64,000 bases of DNA from Deinococcus planocerae (GCF_002869765.1 NZ_PNOR01000008.1:61404-125403); one strand, 5' to 3'; counted from the stretch's first letter, positions 14,455 to 24,653 are shown. Notes: a model not told the origin generated them from the sequence alone. Numbers and translations: made by a program.

Positions 14455-14886
14455 GTGCCCCCGGTCCTCTTGCTCTTGACGGGTGCGCCCGCCAGCGGCA
14501 AAAGCCGGTTGGCCGCCCGACTTGCAGCCGAGTTGGCGTGGCCGCTGCTGTCTCGTGACCGGATCAGGGAATTGTTGTGGGACGCTTTGCCCTCAGGAAG
14601 TGAGGCGCGGGAGGCGTCTGCCGACACGGCCTGGAGGCTGTTCTACTCGCTGACGGGGGACCTTCTTGCCAACGGCTCGAATGTCATTGCGGAAAGCAGC
14701 CTGCACTTCCGGCGGGCGGTGGACGAACTTCAGCCCGTCCTGGCGCGGGCGACCACGGCGCACGTTCATTTGGACTGCGACCGGGACGTTCGTGTGGAAC
14801 GCTACGCCGCCCGCGCGGCCAATCGGCACCCCTGCTTCAACGACTCGGCGTTGGCCCTACGCTACCGGGATGAAGCGGACCGCTGA
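14455..14886 (+). CDS. AAA/zeta-toxin-like small-molecule kinase, cut by an in-frame TGA
   Basis: A 143-residue P-loop kinase fragment. Walker A is [16 protein letters not shown] near the N-terminus, followed by [15 protein letters not shown], like zeta-toxin and phosphotransferase families that modify small molecules. The GTG start is chosen from the AAGGGGAGG just upstream. The TGA at 14884-14886 is followed in the same frame by about 37 residues (PPELGFPLLRVNTSAGEDHL, then EQVLAFVRSLQ) that look like the normal C-terminus of this family. The full frame would run to 15033 and overlap the convergent aminotransferase gene by 39 nt. So this is a recent nonsense mutation, a sequencing error or a readthrough case. 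The short form may be inactive. Confidence 0.7.
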   Translation: MPPVLLLLTGAPASGKSRLAARLAAELAWPLLSRDRIRELLWDALPSGSEAREASADTAWRLFYSLTGDLLANGSNVIAESSLHFRRAVDELQPVLARATTAHVHLDCDRDVRVERYAARAANRHPCFNDSALALRYRDEADR

Positions 14887-14994
14887 GCCTATTTCGCGGA
14901 GCCGCCCGAACTGGGCTTTCCCCTGTTGCGCGTCAACACTTCCGCTGGAGAAGACCATCTGGAACAGGTGCTGGCCTTTGTTCGGAGCCTCCAA

Positions 14995-16161
<1,167 letters not shown>

Positions 16162-16284
16162 GCCCGGCAGGCTAACACTCCCGCGGCCCGGCGTCCCGTG
16201 GTCTGCCGGAAGAGCGGCGCCGTGAAAGAAGACGGTAAGAAAGTGAATCTATCCTGAAGACAGTCCCATCCCACTGGAGGCGAG

Positions 16285-16524
16285 ATGCTGACCGTAAAGC
16301 TTCACCTGTGTAACGGCGACGTAATCACCACCACCCTGACCCTGGCCCAGAAGAACCGTCTGAGCCGGACGCTGAACCAGGCGGTCCTCCCCGTCACTCC
16401 CTTCACCCTAAACGCGAACGGCGCCGAACTGGAGATCCCCTGGCGCACCATCGGCTACCTCTCCTCCGAGCCGTTGGTCCGCGCCGACCTTCAGGCCCAG
16501 GAAGCGCGGGAGGCGGCGGACTGA
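16285..16524 (+). CDS. Conserved small hypothetical protein
   Basis: A 79-residue soluble protein with no membrane segment and no motif I recognise. It starts LTVKLHLCNGDVITTTLTLA and ends in an alanine-rich acidic helix. A strong Shine-Dalgarno (TGGAGGCGAG) lies directly before the ATG, and TATCCT upstream (16251-16256) may be the -10 box. Base composition is a little lower in GC than its neighbours. It sits alone between two minus-strand genes and ends before a terminator hairpin. I cannot assign a function. Confidence 0.75.
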   Translation: MLTVKLHLCNGDVITTTLTLAQKNRLSRTLNQAVLPVTPFTLNANGAELEIPWRTIGYLSSEPLVRADLQAQEAREAAD

Positions 16525-16587
16525 GCGTGTGCCCCGCCCGGCGCGCCGGGTCCTGACTGCACCCCCGAACGACTCTCTGCCAACAGA

Positions 16588-16625
16588 ACTGCCGCCGTCA
16601 CCAGGGGCGGCGGTTTCTCTGTTGG
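16588..16625 (+). terminator. Terminator hairpin after the small hypothetical gene
   Basis: GCCGCCG, a 10-nt loop and CGGCGGT followed by TTCTCTGTT form a stable GC hairpin with a U-rich tail on the plus strand. It lies between convergent genes and may serve both. Confidence 0.7.
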
Positions 16626-16708
16626 GCTGCCGACCCGCGCGTCCCGGCGAGCAGGGCCGCGTGCATTGTGTCCCCGGGGGACTCTCCTGACCTCGCCTCC
16701 CCCCGGCC

Positions 16709-17413
16709 CTACGTCGGCTCCTCCGCCTCCCGGACGATCCCGAGCACGCGCTCGCGCACGAGGCGTTCCTCGCTCAGGTAGCGTTCGGCGCTCATCTGCA
16801 CCCCGATGGCGGCGACGACCTGGCCCCCGTGGCGGTAGGGCACGCCCAGGGTGCACTGCCCCTCGACCCACTCCTCGATGGAGTAGGCGTAGCCCCGGCG
16901 CCGCACCCGGGCGACCTCGGTGCGCCACTCGTCGGGGGTGGTGATGCTGCTTTCCGTGCAGGCGCTGAACTCGCGCGGGTGGATGTCCGCGTGGGTGTAG
17001 AGGATCTTGCCGCTCGCGGTGGCGGTGGCGGGTAGGTAAATGTCGAGCGGCAGGTCGATGTCCGCGTCGGGGTGGCGCTCGCGGATCGCGCACACGACCT
17101 CCTCGGCCTCCAGGATGCACAGGAAGGCCACCGCCCGCACCCCGAAGGCCAGCCGGGTGATCAAGGCCCGCGCCCCCGGAAACCACGGCAACGCCGCCGT
17201 GAGCTGCGCCCCCATCTCCGCGATGTGCCACGACAGGCGGTATCTCCCGGCGGGCGTGCGCCGCAAGAAGCCCGCCTCCGTCAGCCCCGCCAGGTAGGCA
17301 TGCGCCGTCGCCCGCGGCACGCCGAGGTGTGAGGCGAGCGCCCGCACCCCCCACTCGGGCTGCTCGGCGCTGAAGGCTCCCAGGATGCTGGCGGCTTTTT
17401 GAAGGGACAGCAC
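16709..17413 (-). CDS. IclR family transcriptional regulator
   Basis: A 234-residue IclR-type regulator. The N-terminal winged helix reads LSLQKAASILGAFS, then VRALASHLGVPRATAHAYLA, then FLRRTPAGRYRLSW. The C-terminal effector domain contains LPLDIYLPATATASGKILYT and the closing strands VPYRHGGQVVAAIGVQM. IclR proteins usually control catabolic operons, but none is adjacent, so the target is unknown. The start is chosen at the GTG of 17413 because TACGCT lies 6 nt before it, a leaderless layout. A longer form from an ATG at 17455 is possible, but that ATG has no ribosome binding site. Confidence 0.88.
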   Translation of the reverse strand: MLSLQKAASILGAFSAEQPEWGVRALASHLGVPRATAHAYLAGLTEAGFLRRTPAGRYRLSWHIAEMGAQLTAALPWFPGARALITRLAFGVRAVAFLCILEAEEVVCAIRERHPDADIDLPLDIYLPATATASGKILYTHADIHPREFSACTESSITTPDEWRTEVARVRRRGYAYSIEEWVEGQCTLGVPYRHGGQVVAAIGVQMSAERYLSEERLVRERVLGIVREAEEPT

Positions 17414-17475
17414 GCGTCCAGCGTACAGGGACGCCCGTGGGTAGGGCGTGATCATGACGGAAGGCCGAAGGTCGG

Positions 17476-18168
17476 TCAGCCGGGCGGCCCCAACCATTCC
17501 TCCCGGTCGCCGGGGTCGAGGGACAGGAGCGCCGTCTGGACGAGGTAGGGCCGGGCTCCCTCCCGCTCGGTTCCCTGCCCGCTCAACTCCTCGCGCAGGG
17601 CGTCGAGGTGGGCCTGCACCCGCCGCGCCGTCTGCTCGTCCAGCCACAGCACCCCCATGTAGTCGCCGCCGAAGTGCCGCACGCGCACCTCGGCGAGCGT
17701 GCGGCCCTCGGGGAGGAGGACCTCGGAGTGGACCTCGCCGCCGGAGTCGCGGTAGAGGAGGCGGGTGCCCAACTCCAGCTCCGCGAGCCGCCTCGCCCCG
17801 GCGCGAGCCCGCAACCGGTCGAAGGGCCGCCCGTGCCGGATGAGCTGCGCTTCCAGGTCGGCGAAGGGCGTGAGGTGAAAGGGCACCCGGAGGCCCGCGG
17901 GCGCCCGGTAGAGCCGGATGGGCCGCCCGGTTCGGCGTTTCTCCCCCACCTCCTCCAGCAACCCCGCCCCCAGGAATTGCCGTACCCGGTAGAGCATCCG
18001 CTCCACACTCACCCCCGCCTCGCGCGCCGCTGCCCCCGCGCCCCGCGTCCGCCCCAGGAAGGGCTCCAGATGGCGCAGGGCCGCCGGGTCGCTCAGCAAC
18101 CGGGCCTGCTCCGGCGTGCTCACCTCGAACCACTCGCCCTCGAAGGAACCCAAAATGGTCTGCGGCAT
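17476..18168 (-). CDS. Winged-helix transcriptional regulator (ArsR-like)
   Basis: A 230-residue protein. The N-terminal part reads STPEQARLLSDPAALRHLEP, typical of ArsR-like winged helices, followed by AAREAGVSVERMLYRVRQFL (recognition helix) and a beta-wing with GEKRRTGRPIRLYRA. The C-terminal domain is unassigned, and may bind a ligand or dimerise. The gene is divergent from an MFS transporter, and their promoters share 18175-18181. This makes the regulator a good candidate for the exporter's repressor. The ATG has TACCCT 7 nt before it. Confidence 0.8.
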   Translation of the reverse strand: MPQTILGSFEGEWFEVSTPEQARLLSDPAALRHLEPFLGRTRGAGAAAREAGVSVERMLYRVRQFLGAGLLEEVGEKRRTGRPIRLYRAPAGLRVPFHLTPFADLEAQLIRHGRPFDRLRARAGARRLAELELGTRLLYRDSGGEVHSEVLLPEGRTLAEVRVRHFGGDYMGVLWLDEQTARRVQAHLDALREELSGQGTEREGARPYLVQTALLSLDPGDREEWLGPPG

Positions 18169-18198
18169 TTTCGGTAGGGTACGCCGGACGCTGGGGGT

Positions 18199-19395
18199 AT
18201 GACGACCACCGCCTCCGCCACCACGCTGCCGCGCGCCTTCTGGACGTACTGGGCGGGGTTGGGGGCAACCGCTCTTGGAGACTCCGCCGTCGCCGTTGCC
18301 CTGCCATTCCTGGCGCTGGACGCGGGGGGAGGAGCGGGGGCGGTGGGCCTCGTGGTGCTGTGCGGGAGCCTGCCGCGGTTTCTGGCGCCGCTCCTGGGCG
18401 GGCTGGCCGACCGGCTGCCCGCGCGCGTCCTGCTGGCCCTCAGCGCCGGGGGGCGGGCGGTCGCGGTGGGAGCCGTGGGCGGGCTGGCGCTGGCAGGCAC
18501 GGCCCCGCTCGCCCTCCTCGCCGCGTTGGCTTTTGTGAACGGCCTGCTCTCCACCCTCGCCTACGCCACGGGGGCCGCGCTTGTGCCGCGTCTGGTCGCC
18601 CCGGCGCTGCTGCCCCGCGCGAACAGCCTGAACAGCGGGGCCTTGATGGGCGCTCCCCTCGTCGGCTATGGGGTGGGCGGCGTGCTCGTCCACGGATTCG
18701 GCGCAGGGGGAACGCTGCTCGTCAGCGCGCCGCTGATCCTGGGGTTGCTGGTTGCTGCGCTGGCCCTGCCCCATCTGAAAGGGGCGGCGGGCGGACGGGT
18801 CCAGCCGCTCCGGGACGTGTTAGAGGGCCTGCGGGTCATCCGCCGCTCGCCCCTCCTGCTGGCCCTGCTCGCCATGAGCTTCGCGCTCAACCTCGCCATG
18901 AACGTGATGAACGTCCGCGCTCCCCTCCACATGACGGTCTTCGGGCGGGGCGCTCCTGACTACGCCGTCTTCGAGATGGTCATCGCCGGGGGTGTCCTCG
19001 CGGGCATCGCCCTTGTCACGCCGCTCGCCGTGCGCTGGCGGCTGGATACCCTGATCGGCACGGGCCGCTGGGTCCTCGTCCTGGGCACGCTCGGCTTCAC
19101 CCTGACCCCGGTGCCCGCGTGGTGGGGGGCCGCCGCCGTCTTCGGCCTGGGGTTAGGGTTGCTGGAGGTCGCCGCCACCACCCGTTCCCAGCAACTCGTG
19201 CCGGACGGGCTGCGGGGTCGTGTGGTCGGCGCACTGATGGGCGTGAACGCGGTCGGGCTGACCTTGGGCGCGGCGCTGGCGGCGTGGCGGGTCGAGACGG
19301 GAACGCTGATGCTGGCCCTCTCCACCCTGCTCGCCCTCCTGGCGCTGACGTGGACGGTGGCGGTGCGGGCGCAGGCGCGGCGGACGGCGACTTGA
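18199..19395 (+). CDS. MFS transporter
   Basis: A 398-residue major facilitator with about 12 membrane helices and no signal peptide. The first helices hold WTYWAGLGATALGDSAVAVA, and the intracellular loop 2-3 motif is RFLAPLLGGLADRLPARVLL. The closest type is the drug/macrolide-like efflux branch of MFS (AGGRAVAVGAVGG, then ALVPRLVAP before helix 5). The substrate is not readable from sequence. It is divergent from an ArsR-like regulator that may sense the substrate. The gene is convergent with the amino-acid ABC permease, with a terminator hairpin between them. Confidence 0.88.
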   Translation: MTTTASATTLPRAFWTYWAGLGATALGDSAVAVALPFLALDAGGGAGAVGLVVLCGSLPRFLAPLLGGLADRLPARVLLALSAGGRAVAVGAVGGLALAGTAPLALLAALAFVNGLLSTLAYATGAALVPRLVAPALLPRANSLNSGALMGAPLVGYGVGGVLVHGFGAGGTLLVSAPLILGLLVAALALPHLKGAAGGRVQPLRDVLEGLRVIRRSPLLLALLAMSFALNLAMNVMNVRAPLHMTVFGRGAPDYAVFEMVIAGGVLAGIALVTPLAVRWRLDTLIGTGRWVLVLGTLGFTLTPVPAWWGAAAVFGLGLGLLEVAATTRSQQLVPDGLRGRVVGALMGVNAVGLTLGAALAAWRVETGTLMLALSTLLALLALTWTVAVRAQARRTAT

Positions 19396-19412
19396 CGGGA
19401 GGCAAAACAGAA

Positions 19413-19444
19413 GGAGGGGGACGCACGCCAACGTGTCCCCCTCC
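19413..19444 (-). terminator. Terminator between MFS and ABC permease genes
   Basis: A perfect 10-bp hairpin (GGAGGGGGAC and GTCCCCCTCC). On the minus strand it is followed by TTCTGTTTTG, so it serves mainly the ABC permease gene. It could also stop the convergent MFS transcript. Confidence 0.7.
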
Positions 19445-19459
19445 CTCCCGTTGTCTGTC

Positions 19460-20134
19460 CTACACCGTTCCGCGCGCGAGCCGCCGTTCCACCCGACGCT
19501 GCACAGCCTCCAGCACCCCGCTGATCGCCCAGTACAGCAGGGCCGCCATGATGTAGGGGCCGAAGGGCTCGAAGGTGCGGGCAATCACGAGCTGGGCGCT
19601 GCGCAGCAGTTCCACCACCGTGATAACACTGACGAGCGACGTGTCTTTCACCAGACCGATCAGGCTGTTGCCCAGGCTGGGGGCCGCCACCCGCAGCGCC
19701 TGCGGCAGCACGATCAGCCGCATCGTCTGCGCCCCCGTCAGCCCCAGGCTGTACGCCGCCTCCCGCTGGCCGCGCCCCACCGACAGGATCGAGGCGCGAA
19801 TCGTTTCCGAGAGGTAGGCGCCCGCGTTGAGCGTGAGGGCCAGCACGCCGCCCACGACCGGGTTCAAGGTGATCCCGAAGCTCGGCAGCCCGTAGTAGAT
19901 GACGAAAATCTGCACCAGCAGGGGCGTGCCCCGGATAAAGGACACGTACAGGCCCGTCAGCCACCGCAGGAGAGCGAACCGCGACAACCGGGCGAGCGCC
20001 ACCAGGAAGCCCAGCGGCAGCCCCAGCACCATCGCCGCGAGCGCGAAGGCCAGCGTGATCCCCGCCCCCTGGATCAGGACGGGCAGGGCCTGGAGGGCGC
20101 TTTGCAGGATGAAGGAGAGGTCCACGGGGCTCAC
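19460..20134 (-). CDS. Amino acid ABC transporter permease (cystine type)
   Basis: A 224-residue permease of the polar amino acid family, with about five membrane helices. It carries YVSFIRGTPLLVQIFVIYYG and the EAA loop EAAYSLGLTGAQTMRLIVLP, which docks to the ATPase. Its neighbour upstream is the substrate-binding protein, so the pair looks like a cystine/polar amino acid importer (TcyA/TcyB-like). The GTG at 20134 follows AAGG. No ATP-binding protein (TcyC-type) is encoded beside it, which is unusual for this family. The partner ATPase must be encoded elsewhere. Confidence 0.88.
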   Translation of the reverse strand: MSPVDLSFILQSALQALPVLIQGAGITLAFALAAMVLGLPLGFLVALARLSRFALLRWLTGLYVSFIRGTPLLVQIFVIYYGLPSFGITLNPVVGGVLALTLNAGAYLSETIRASILSVGRGQREAAYSLGLTGAQTMRLIVLPQALRVAAPSLGNSLIGLVKDTSLVSVITVVELLRSAQLVIARTFEPFGPYIMAALLYWAISGVLEAVQRRVERRLARGTV

Positions 20135-20191
20135 CTTAAACGGCGGCGGGACGCCCGGAGTGTTCCCCCCGCGTCCCGCCGCCCGCAGTCC

Positions 20192-20971
20192 TTACTTCCC
20201 GGGCTGGCTCACGTCCTGCCCGAACCACTGACGGCTGATCTTCGCGTACGTGCCGTCCGCCTTGATCTGGGTCAGCGCCCGGTCGACGGCGGCCTTGAGC
20301 GCCGCGTTGTCCTTGCGCAGGGCGATCCCCACGGGCTCCGGCGCGCCGATCACGCCCGCGCCCTTGACGGGGAGGTTGTCGCGCTTGATCAGGTAGCCCA
20401 CCAGCAGGCGGTCGTTGTACGCGGCGTCGAGGCGGCCCGAGATCAGGTCGCGCAGGTACTCGGGGGCGCCGGGGTACGTCACCACGTTGATGCCGCCCGC
20501 GTCACGAAGCTGCTTCTCGAAGTTGCTCCCCAGCCCGACGCCCACCCGCTTGCCCTTGAGGTCGGCGAGCGTCTTGAAGGCGGCGGGGGCGTTCTTCCGC
20601 ACGATGATCTGCGGGCTGCTGTAGGCGTAGGGCCGGCTGAACCCGATGGCCTGCTGCCGCTCCGGCGTGATGCCCACCTGGTTGACGATCACGTCGTATT
20701 TGCGCGCCTGGAGCCCGGCCAGGATGCCGCTCCACTCGGTCAGCACGAACTCGGGCTTGAGACCCAGCTTCGCCGCCACCGCCCTGGCGATGTCCACGTC
20801 GAAGCCGACGAGCTGCCCCTTCTCGTCCTTGTAGGTGAAGGGCGCGTACGTCCCCTCCATCCCGATCTTGAGAACGCCGGGTGTCAGGGTGCTGGGCTTG
20901 TTCTGGCTCTGGGCCTGAGCGCCGCCCGCCAGAAGCAGGGGCGCGAGGATGGTCAGGATGGTTCGCTGCAT
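20192..20971 (-). CDS. Amino acid ABC transporter substrate-binding protein
   Basis: A 259-residue periplasmic binding protein. The first 20 residues form a signal peptide (TILTILAPLLLAGGAQAQ, cleaved near AQA). The binding core reads LKIGMEGTYAPFTYKDEKGQ, then LVGFDVDIARAVAAKLG, then ILAGLQARKYDVIVNQVG, as in cystine and histidine binding proteins (SBP family 3). It is co-oriented with the permease gene 57 nt downstream. A GGAGGAACC Shine-Dalgarno precedes the ATG, and a good promoter lies upstream. The preferred ligand is probably cystine or another polar amino acid, which is inference. Confidence 0.9.
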   Translation of the reverse strand: MQRTILTILAPLLLAGGAQAQSQNKPSTLTPGVLKIGMEGTYAPFTYKDEKGQLVGFDVDIARAVAAKLGLKPEFVLTEWSGILAGLQARKYDVIVNQVGITPERQQAIGFSRPYAYSSPQIIVRKNAPAAFKTLADLKGKRVGVGLGSNFEKQLRDAGGINVVTYPGAPEYLRDLISGRLDAAYNDRLLVGYLIKRDNLPVKGAGVIGAPEPVGIALRKDNAALKAAVDRALTQIKADGTYAKISRQWFGQDVSQPGK

Positions 20972-21027
20972 GGTTCCTCCGTGGAAGAGGGCGCCGCTTG
21001 CTCGGGATGGGCGCCACGCGGCTTCCC

Positions 21028-21056
21028 ACTCTACTCGCGATGCTCTGTTTTGTAAA
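21028..21056 (-). promoter_or_regulatory. Promoter of the ABC transporter operon
   Basis: On the minus strand TTTACA and TAGAGT are spaced by exactly 17 nt, about 57 nt before the binding-protein start. A small inverted repeat (AAAGTGCTTT, 21055-21064) lies just upstream of the -35 box and may be an operator. Confidence 0.55.
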
Positions 21057-21090
21057 GTGCTTTGCTTCGAGTAGCAGGTCGACTCGGTCT

Positions 21091-21828
<738 letters not shown>

Positions 21829-21897
21829 CCGCCCATCCTAGAGCGGGTGAGCCATGAGGCGGCGAAATTCGTTTGCCCCGGCTCTGACTGTCCCCGA

Positions 21898-23394
21898 CTA
21901 CTGCCCCTGCCCCGCGGTGTACCCCGGCTGGCCGTCGAAGGTGTAGAGGTGCTCGGTCTTCACGAAGTCCAGCCCCACCTCCGACACGCGGGCGAGCAGC
22001 GCCAGCACGTCCGCCGGGGTGAGGGAACGTTCCCCCTGCCACAGGAAGCGGCAGCGCCAGTGATCCGAGCAGGTGGTCTCGGGCAGGCCCTGCGGCCAGA
22101 CCTTCACCCCCCGGTTGGAGATCATGTCGAGCTTCCAGTCGGCATTTGCGGCCTGACTGAGCTGCGCCCCCAGCACGTCGGGCTGGCGGCCCGCGTCATA
22201 CCACTCCAGGAACACGTCCACGCCCACGGCCACCTTCTCGGCGCGGGGGCGGGACTTGAGCTGCACCCCAATCTTCGGGGCCGCCTCCCCGCTCACGGCG
22301 GGCAGGCGCCCCGGCATCTGGCCCAGGCGGTCGATGACGGCCTGCGCGAAGTCCTGGGTGCCCACCCGCCGGGTGGTGTGCTCGCCCGCGATGTCCCCGG
22401 TGTGCACGCCGTCTTCCAGTGTCCTCAACCACGCGTTGAGCACCCGCGCCGCCACGTCCCCCTGCCCGATGTGGGTGAGCATCAGGGCCGCCGCGTTCAG
22501 CAGGCCGCTGGGGTTGGCCTTGTCCTGCCCGGCGATGTCGGGGGCGCTGCCGTGGACGGCCTCGAAGAGGGCCACCGTTCCCCCGATGTTCGCGCTGCCC
22601 CCCAGCCCCACCGAACCCGCCACCTCCGAGGCGATGTCGGAGAGGATGTCCCCGTAGAGGTTGAGGGTCACGATCACGTCGAAGGTCTCGGGCCGCGCCC
22701 CCAGCCGCGCCGCGCCGATGTCCACGATCATATGGTCGGCGGTGATGTCGGGATATTCCTGCGCCACCTCGTCGAAGACCCGGTGGAACAGGCCGTCGGT
22801 GAGCTTCATGATGTTGTCCTTGCTCATCGCCGTGACCTTGCGCCGCCCGTGGGCCCGGGCGTACTCGAAGGCGTAGCGCACCACCCGCTCGCAGCCCTCA
22901 CGCGTGACCAGCTTGAGGCACTGGTACACCTCGTCGGTCTGGCGGTGCTCGATCCCGGCGTACAGGTCCTCCTCGTTCTCGCGCACGATCACCAGGTCCA
23001 TCTCCGGGTGGTGGGTGGCGACGAAGGGCGCGTAGGCCCGCGCCGGGCGCACGTTCGCGTACAGCCCCAGGGCCTTGCGCAGGGTCACGTTCACGCTCTT
23101 GTACCCGCCGCCCTGCGGGGTGGTGATCGGGCCCTTGAGCAGCACTCCGGTGCGCCGCATCACCTCCCACGCCTCGGGCGCGACTCCCGAACTCACCCCG
23201 CGCAGGTAGACCTCCTTGCCCACCTCCACAGGGTGCGGCTCGATCCGGGCCCCCGCCGCCTCCAATACCCGCAGCGTGGCCTGCATGATCTCGGGCCCAA
23301 TCCCGTCCCCGGGCGCTATGGCGATGGGCGTCAGGGCGGGCGCGGCGGCGGATTCGGCGGGGGAGAGCTTGGTCTGGGCAGAGGTCGTGTTCAT
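21898..23394 (-). CDS. icd: NADP-dependent isocitrate dehydrogenase, Thermus type
   Basis: A 498-residue IDH, matching the length of Thermus-type NADP IDHs, which carry a C-terminal extension of about 150 residues. IAPGDGIGPEIMQATLRVLE is the N-terminal motif, KGPITTPQGGGYKSVNVTLR and LDLVIVRENEEDLYAG-like segments (here MDLVIVRENEEDLYAG) bind substrate, and NLYGDILSDIASEVAG and GTVALFEAVHGSAPDI are the metal and cofactor region. It oxidises isocitrate to 2-oxoglutarate in the TCA cycle. GGAGA precedes the ATG. A divergent winged-helix gene upstream and a palindrome in the gap suggest local regulation. Confidence 0.94.
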   Translation of the reverse strand: MNTTSAQTKLSPAESAAAPALTPIAIAPGDGIGPEIMQATLRVLEAAGARIEPHPVEVGKEVYLRGVSSGVAPEAWEVMRRTGVLLKGPITTPQGGGYKSVNVTLRKALGLYANVRPARAYAPFVATHHPEMDLVIVRENEEDLYAGIEHRQTDEVYQCLKLVTREGCERVVRYAFEYARAHGRRKVTAMSKDNIMKLTDGLFHRVFDEVAQEYPDITADHMIVDIGAARLGARPETFDVIVTLNLYGDILSDIASEVAGSVGLGGSANIGGTVALFEAVHGSAPDIAGQDKANPSGLLNAAALMLTHIGQGDVAARVLNAWLRTLEDGVHTGDIAGEHTTRRVGTQDFAQAVIDRLGQMPGRLPAVSGEAAPKIGVQLKSRPRAEKVAVGVDVFLEWYDAGRQPDVLGAQLSQAANADWKLDMISNRGVKVWPQGLPETTCSDHWRCRFLWQGERSLTPADVLALLARVSEVGLDFVKTEHLYTFDGQPGYTAGQGQ

Positions 23395-23440
23395 GGGTTC
23401 TCCTTGGGTGGGCCGGAAACGCTGACCCACGACTGGGGAG

Positions 23441-23495
23441 ATAATAGCGAAAACTTTTTCGTGTATTGCGTTTCGCCTTTTGCACCCGGTACAGT
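23441..23495. promoter_or_regulatory. icd / winged-helix divergent control region
   Basis: The gap holds a likely -10 for icd on the minus strand (TATTAT, complement of 23441-23446). A 14-bp perfect palindrome CGAAAA-CT-TTTTCG (23448-23461) follows. A plus-strand promoter (TTGCGT at 23466, 18 nt, TACAGT at 23490) serves the regulator gene. The palindrome abuts both promoters and is a good candidate operator for the divergent winged-helix protein. Confidence 0.55.
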
Positions 23496-23521
23496 CGTGA
23501 CGGGACGCCGAGGCCCCCGCC

Positions 23522-23845
23522 ATGACCGACCCTGCCCCCGACAGCCAGTGGACCTTCCTGACCAACCACAGCCACGTGCTGCTGTGTCTGGTGCGGGACC
23601 CGGGCGCCACCCTGCGGCAGGTGGCCGAACGGGTGGGCATCACCGAGCGGGCGGTGCAGCGGATCGTGCGGGACCTGGAGCAGGCGGGGGTGATCACGCG
23701 CCGCCGTCAGGGCCGCCGCAACAGCTACACGGTGGACCCCGGCTTCCACCTGCGTCACCCGCTGGAGGCGCACCGAACGGTCGGGCACCTCCTCGCCCTG
23801 CTGGAGGAGGCGCCCGAGGCGGAAACCGCCCTCCAGCCCGCCTGA
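23522..23845 (+). CDS. Winged-helix transcriptional regulator (MarR-like)
   Basis: A 107-residue DNA-binding protein. The helix-turn-helix spans residues 20 to 55 (LLCLVRDPGATLRQVAERVG, then ITERAVQRIVRDLEQAGVIT), followed by a wing, TRRRQGRRNSYTVD. It matches the small winged-helix regulators of the ArsR/MarR type. It is divergent from icd, with a palindromic operator candidate in the gap, so control of icd and of itself is plausible. The ligand is unknown, and it is too short to carry a separate effector domain. Confidence 0.85.
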   Translation: MTDPAPDSQWTFLTNHSHVLLCLVRDPGATLRQVAERVGITERAVQRIVRDLEQAGVITRRRQGRRNSYTVDPGFHLRHPLEAHRTVGHLLALLEEAPEAETALQPA

Positions 23846-23903
23846 CGGGGAACAACGTGCCGCTCGACCCGCCGCCGGAGCGCGGCTGTTTTAGGCTGGG
23901 CTC

Positions 23904-24284
23904 ATGACGGCGCCGCTCGACCCCACTGTGGACCTCACCCTGGACGAACTGCTCGAACGTTACGCCACCCTGCGCGACACGCTGCTCGGACTGGAACTGG
24001 AGCGCGACGCTCTCGCCGCCCGGATCAAGTCGGCCCTTGCCGCCGGAGCCCGCGCCGAGACGGACCTCTACCGGGCCGAACTCAAGGTCTCGCGCCGGGT
24101 CGAGTACCCGGTCGAGCCCTTCCGCGACGTGTTCGGCGACGCCGCCGCCCTGGAGGTCGCCACCATCGACCGCAAGAAGGCCGAGGCGCTGGCGAAGGCG
24201 GGTGACCTCGACCCCGAACGGCTGCACGAACTCGCCGTGGTAAAAGAAACGCAGTCGCTGGTGTTGATCCCCAAGACGCGGTGA
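23904..24284 (+). CDS. Hypothetical protein with N-terminal coiled coil
   Basis: A 126-residue protein I do not recognise. The first 60 residues are a charged heptad-rich helix (DELLERYATLRDTLLGLELE, then RDALAARIKSAL), probably a coiled coil; the rest is mixed, with SRRVEYPVEPFRDVFGDAAA and AVVKETQSLVLIPKTR at the end. It resembles phage-type host-nuclease-inhibitor or Gp157-like small proteins only loosely. The ATG is preceded by TAGGCT with a 6-nt gap, so it is likely expressed as a leaderless mRNA. No partner is evident. Confidence 0.7.
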   Translation: MTAPLDPTVDLTLDELLERYATLRDTLLGLELERDALAARIKSALAAGARAETDLYRAELKVSRRVEYPVEPFRDVFGDAAALEVATIDRKKAEALAKAGDLDPERLHELAVVKETQSLVLIPKTR

Positions 24285-24293
24285 GTGCCGCCC

Positions 24294-24653
24294 TCAGAAC
24301 ACCTTGCCACCGAGTTTGGCCTCCTTTACAGGAGTGAGAACAGTTGCCTCCCCGCTCGCGGCCCCCGGAAACTGCACCCCGAGAATGAGGACCTCCGAGG
24401 TCGCGTCGCCGATCTGGCGCGGCTCGAAGTTCAGCACCCCCACCACCTGACGGCCCAGCAACTCCCCGGGCGCGTGCCCGGTGAAACGGCCTACGCTGAC
24501 CCGGCGCCCGTACTTCCCGAAGTCCACGGTCAGCCGGTAGGACGCCTTCGGGGTGCTCGGCTCGACCTCGACCTCCATCACGCGCCCCAGCCGGATGTCC
24601 AGCCGCCCCAGGGTGTCCTCGTACGTTACGGTCGTCTTCAGTTCCGTCGCCAT
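24294..24653 (-). CDS. CsaA-like tRNA-binding protein
   Basis: A 119-residue protein of the EMAP/CsaA tRNA-binding fold. RLDIRLGRVMEVEVEPSTPK, then ASYRLTVDFGKYGRRVSVGR and LLGRQVVGVLNFEPRQIGDA are close to the CsaA consensus, and SEVLILGVQF completes the OB-fold. CsaA proteins act as export-related chaperones or tRNA-binding factors; the role here is not certain. The ATG at 24653 follows a long AT-poor gap, and no clear Shine-Dalgarno is visible. It converges with the coiled-coil gene, their stops 9 nt apart. Confidence 0.83.
   Translation of the reverse strand: MATELKTTVTYEDTLGRLDIRLGRVMEVEVEPSTPKASYRLTVDFGKYGRRVSVGRFTGHAPGELLGRQVVGVLNFEPRQIGDATSEVLILGVQFPGAASGEATVLTPVKEAKLGGKVF

Noticed and set aside
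14884..14886. Selenocysteine at the kinase TGA
   Set aside because: No SECIS-like hairpin directly after the codon, the residue is not at a catalytic site, and no sel genes are seen here. A mutation or error is simpler.
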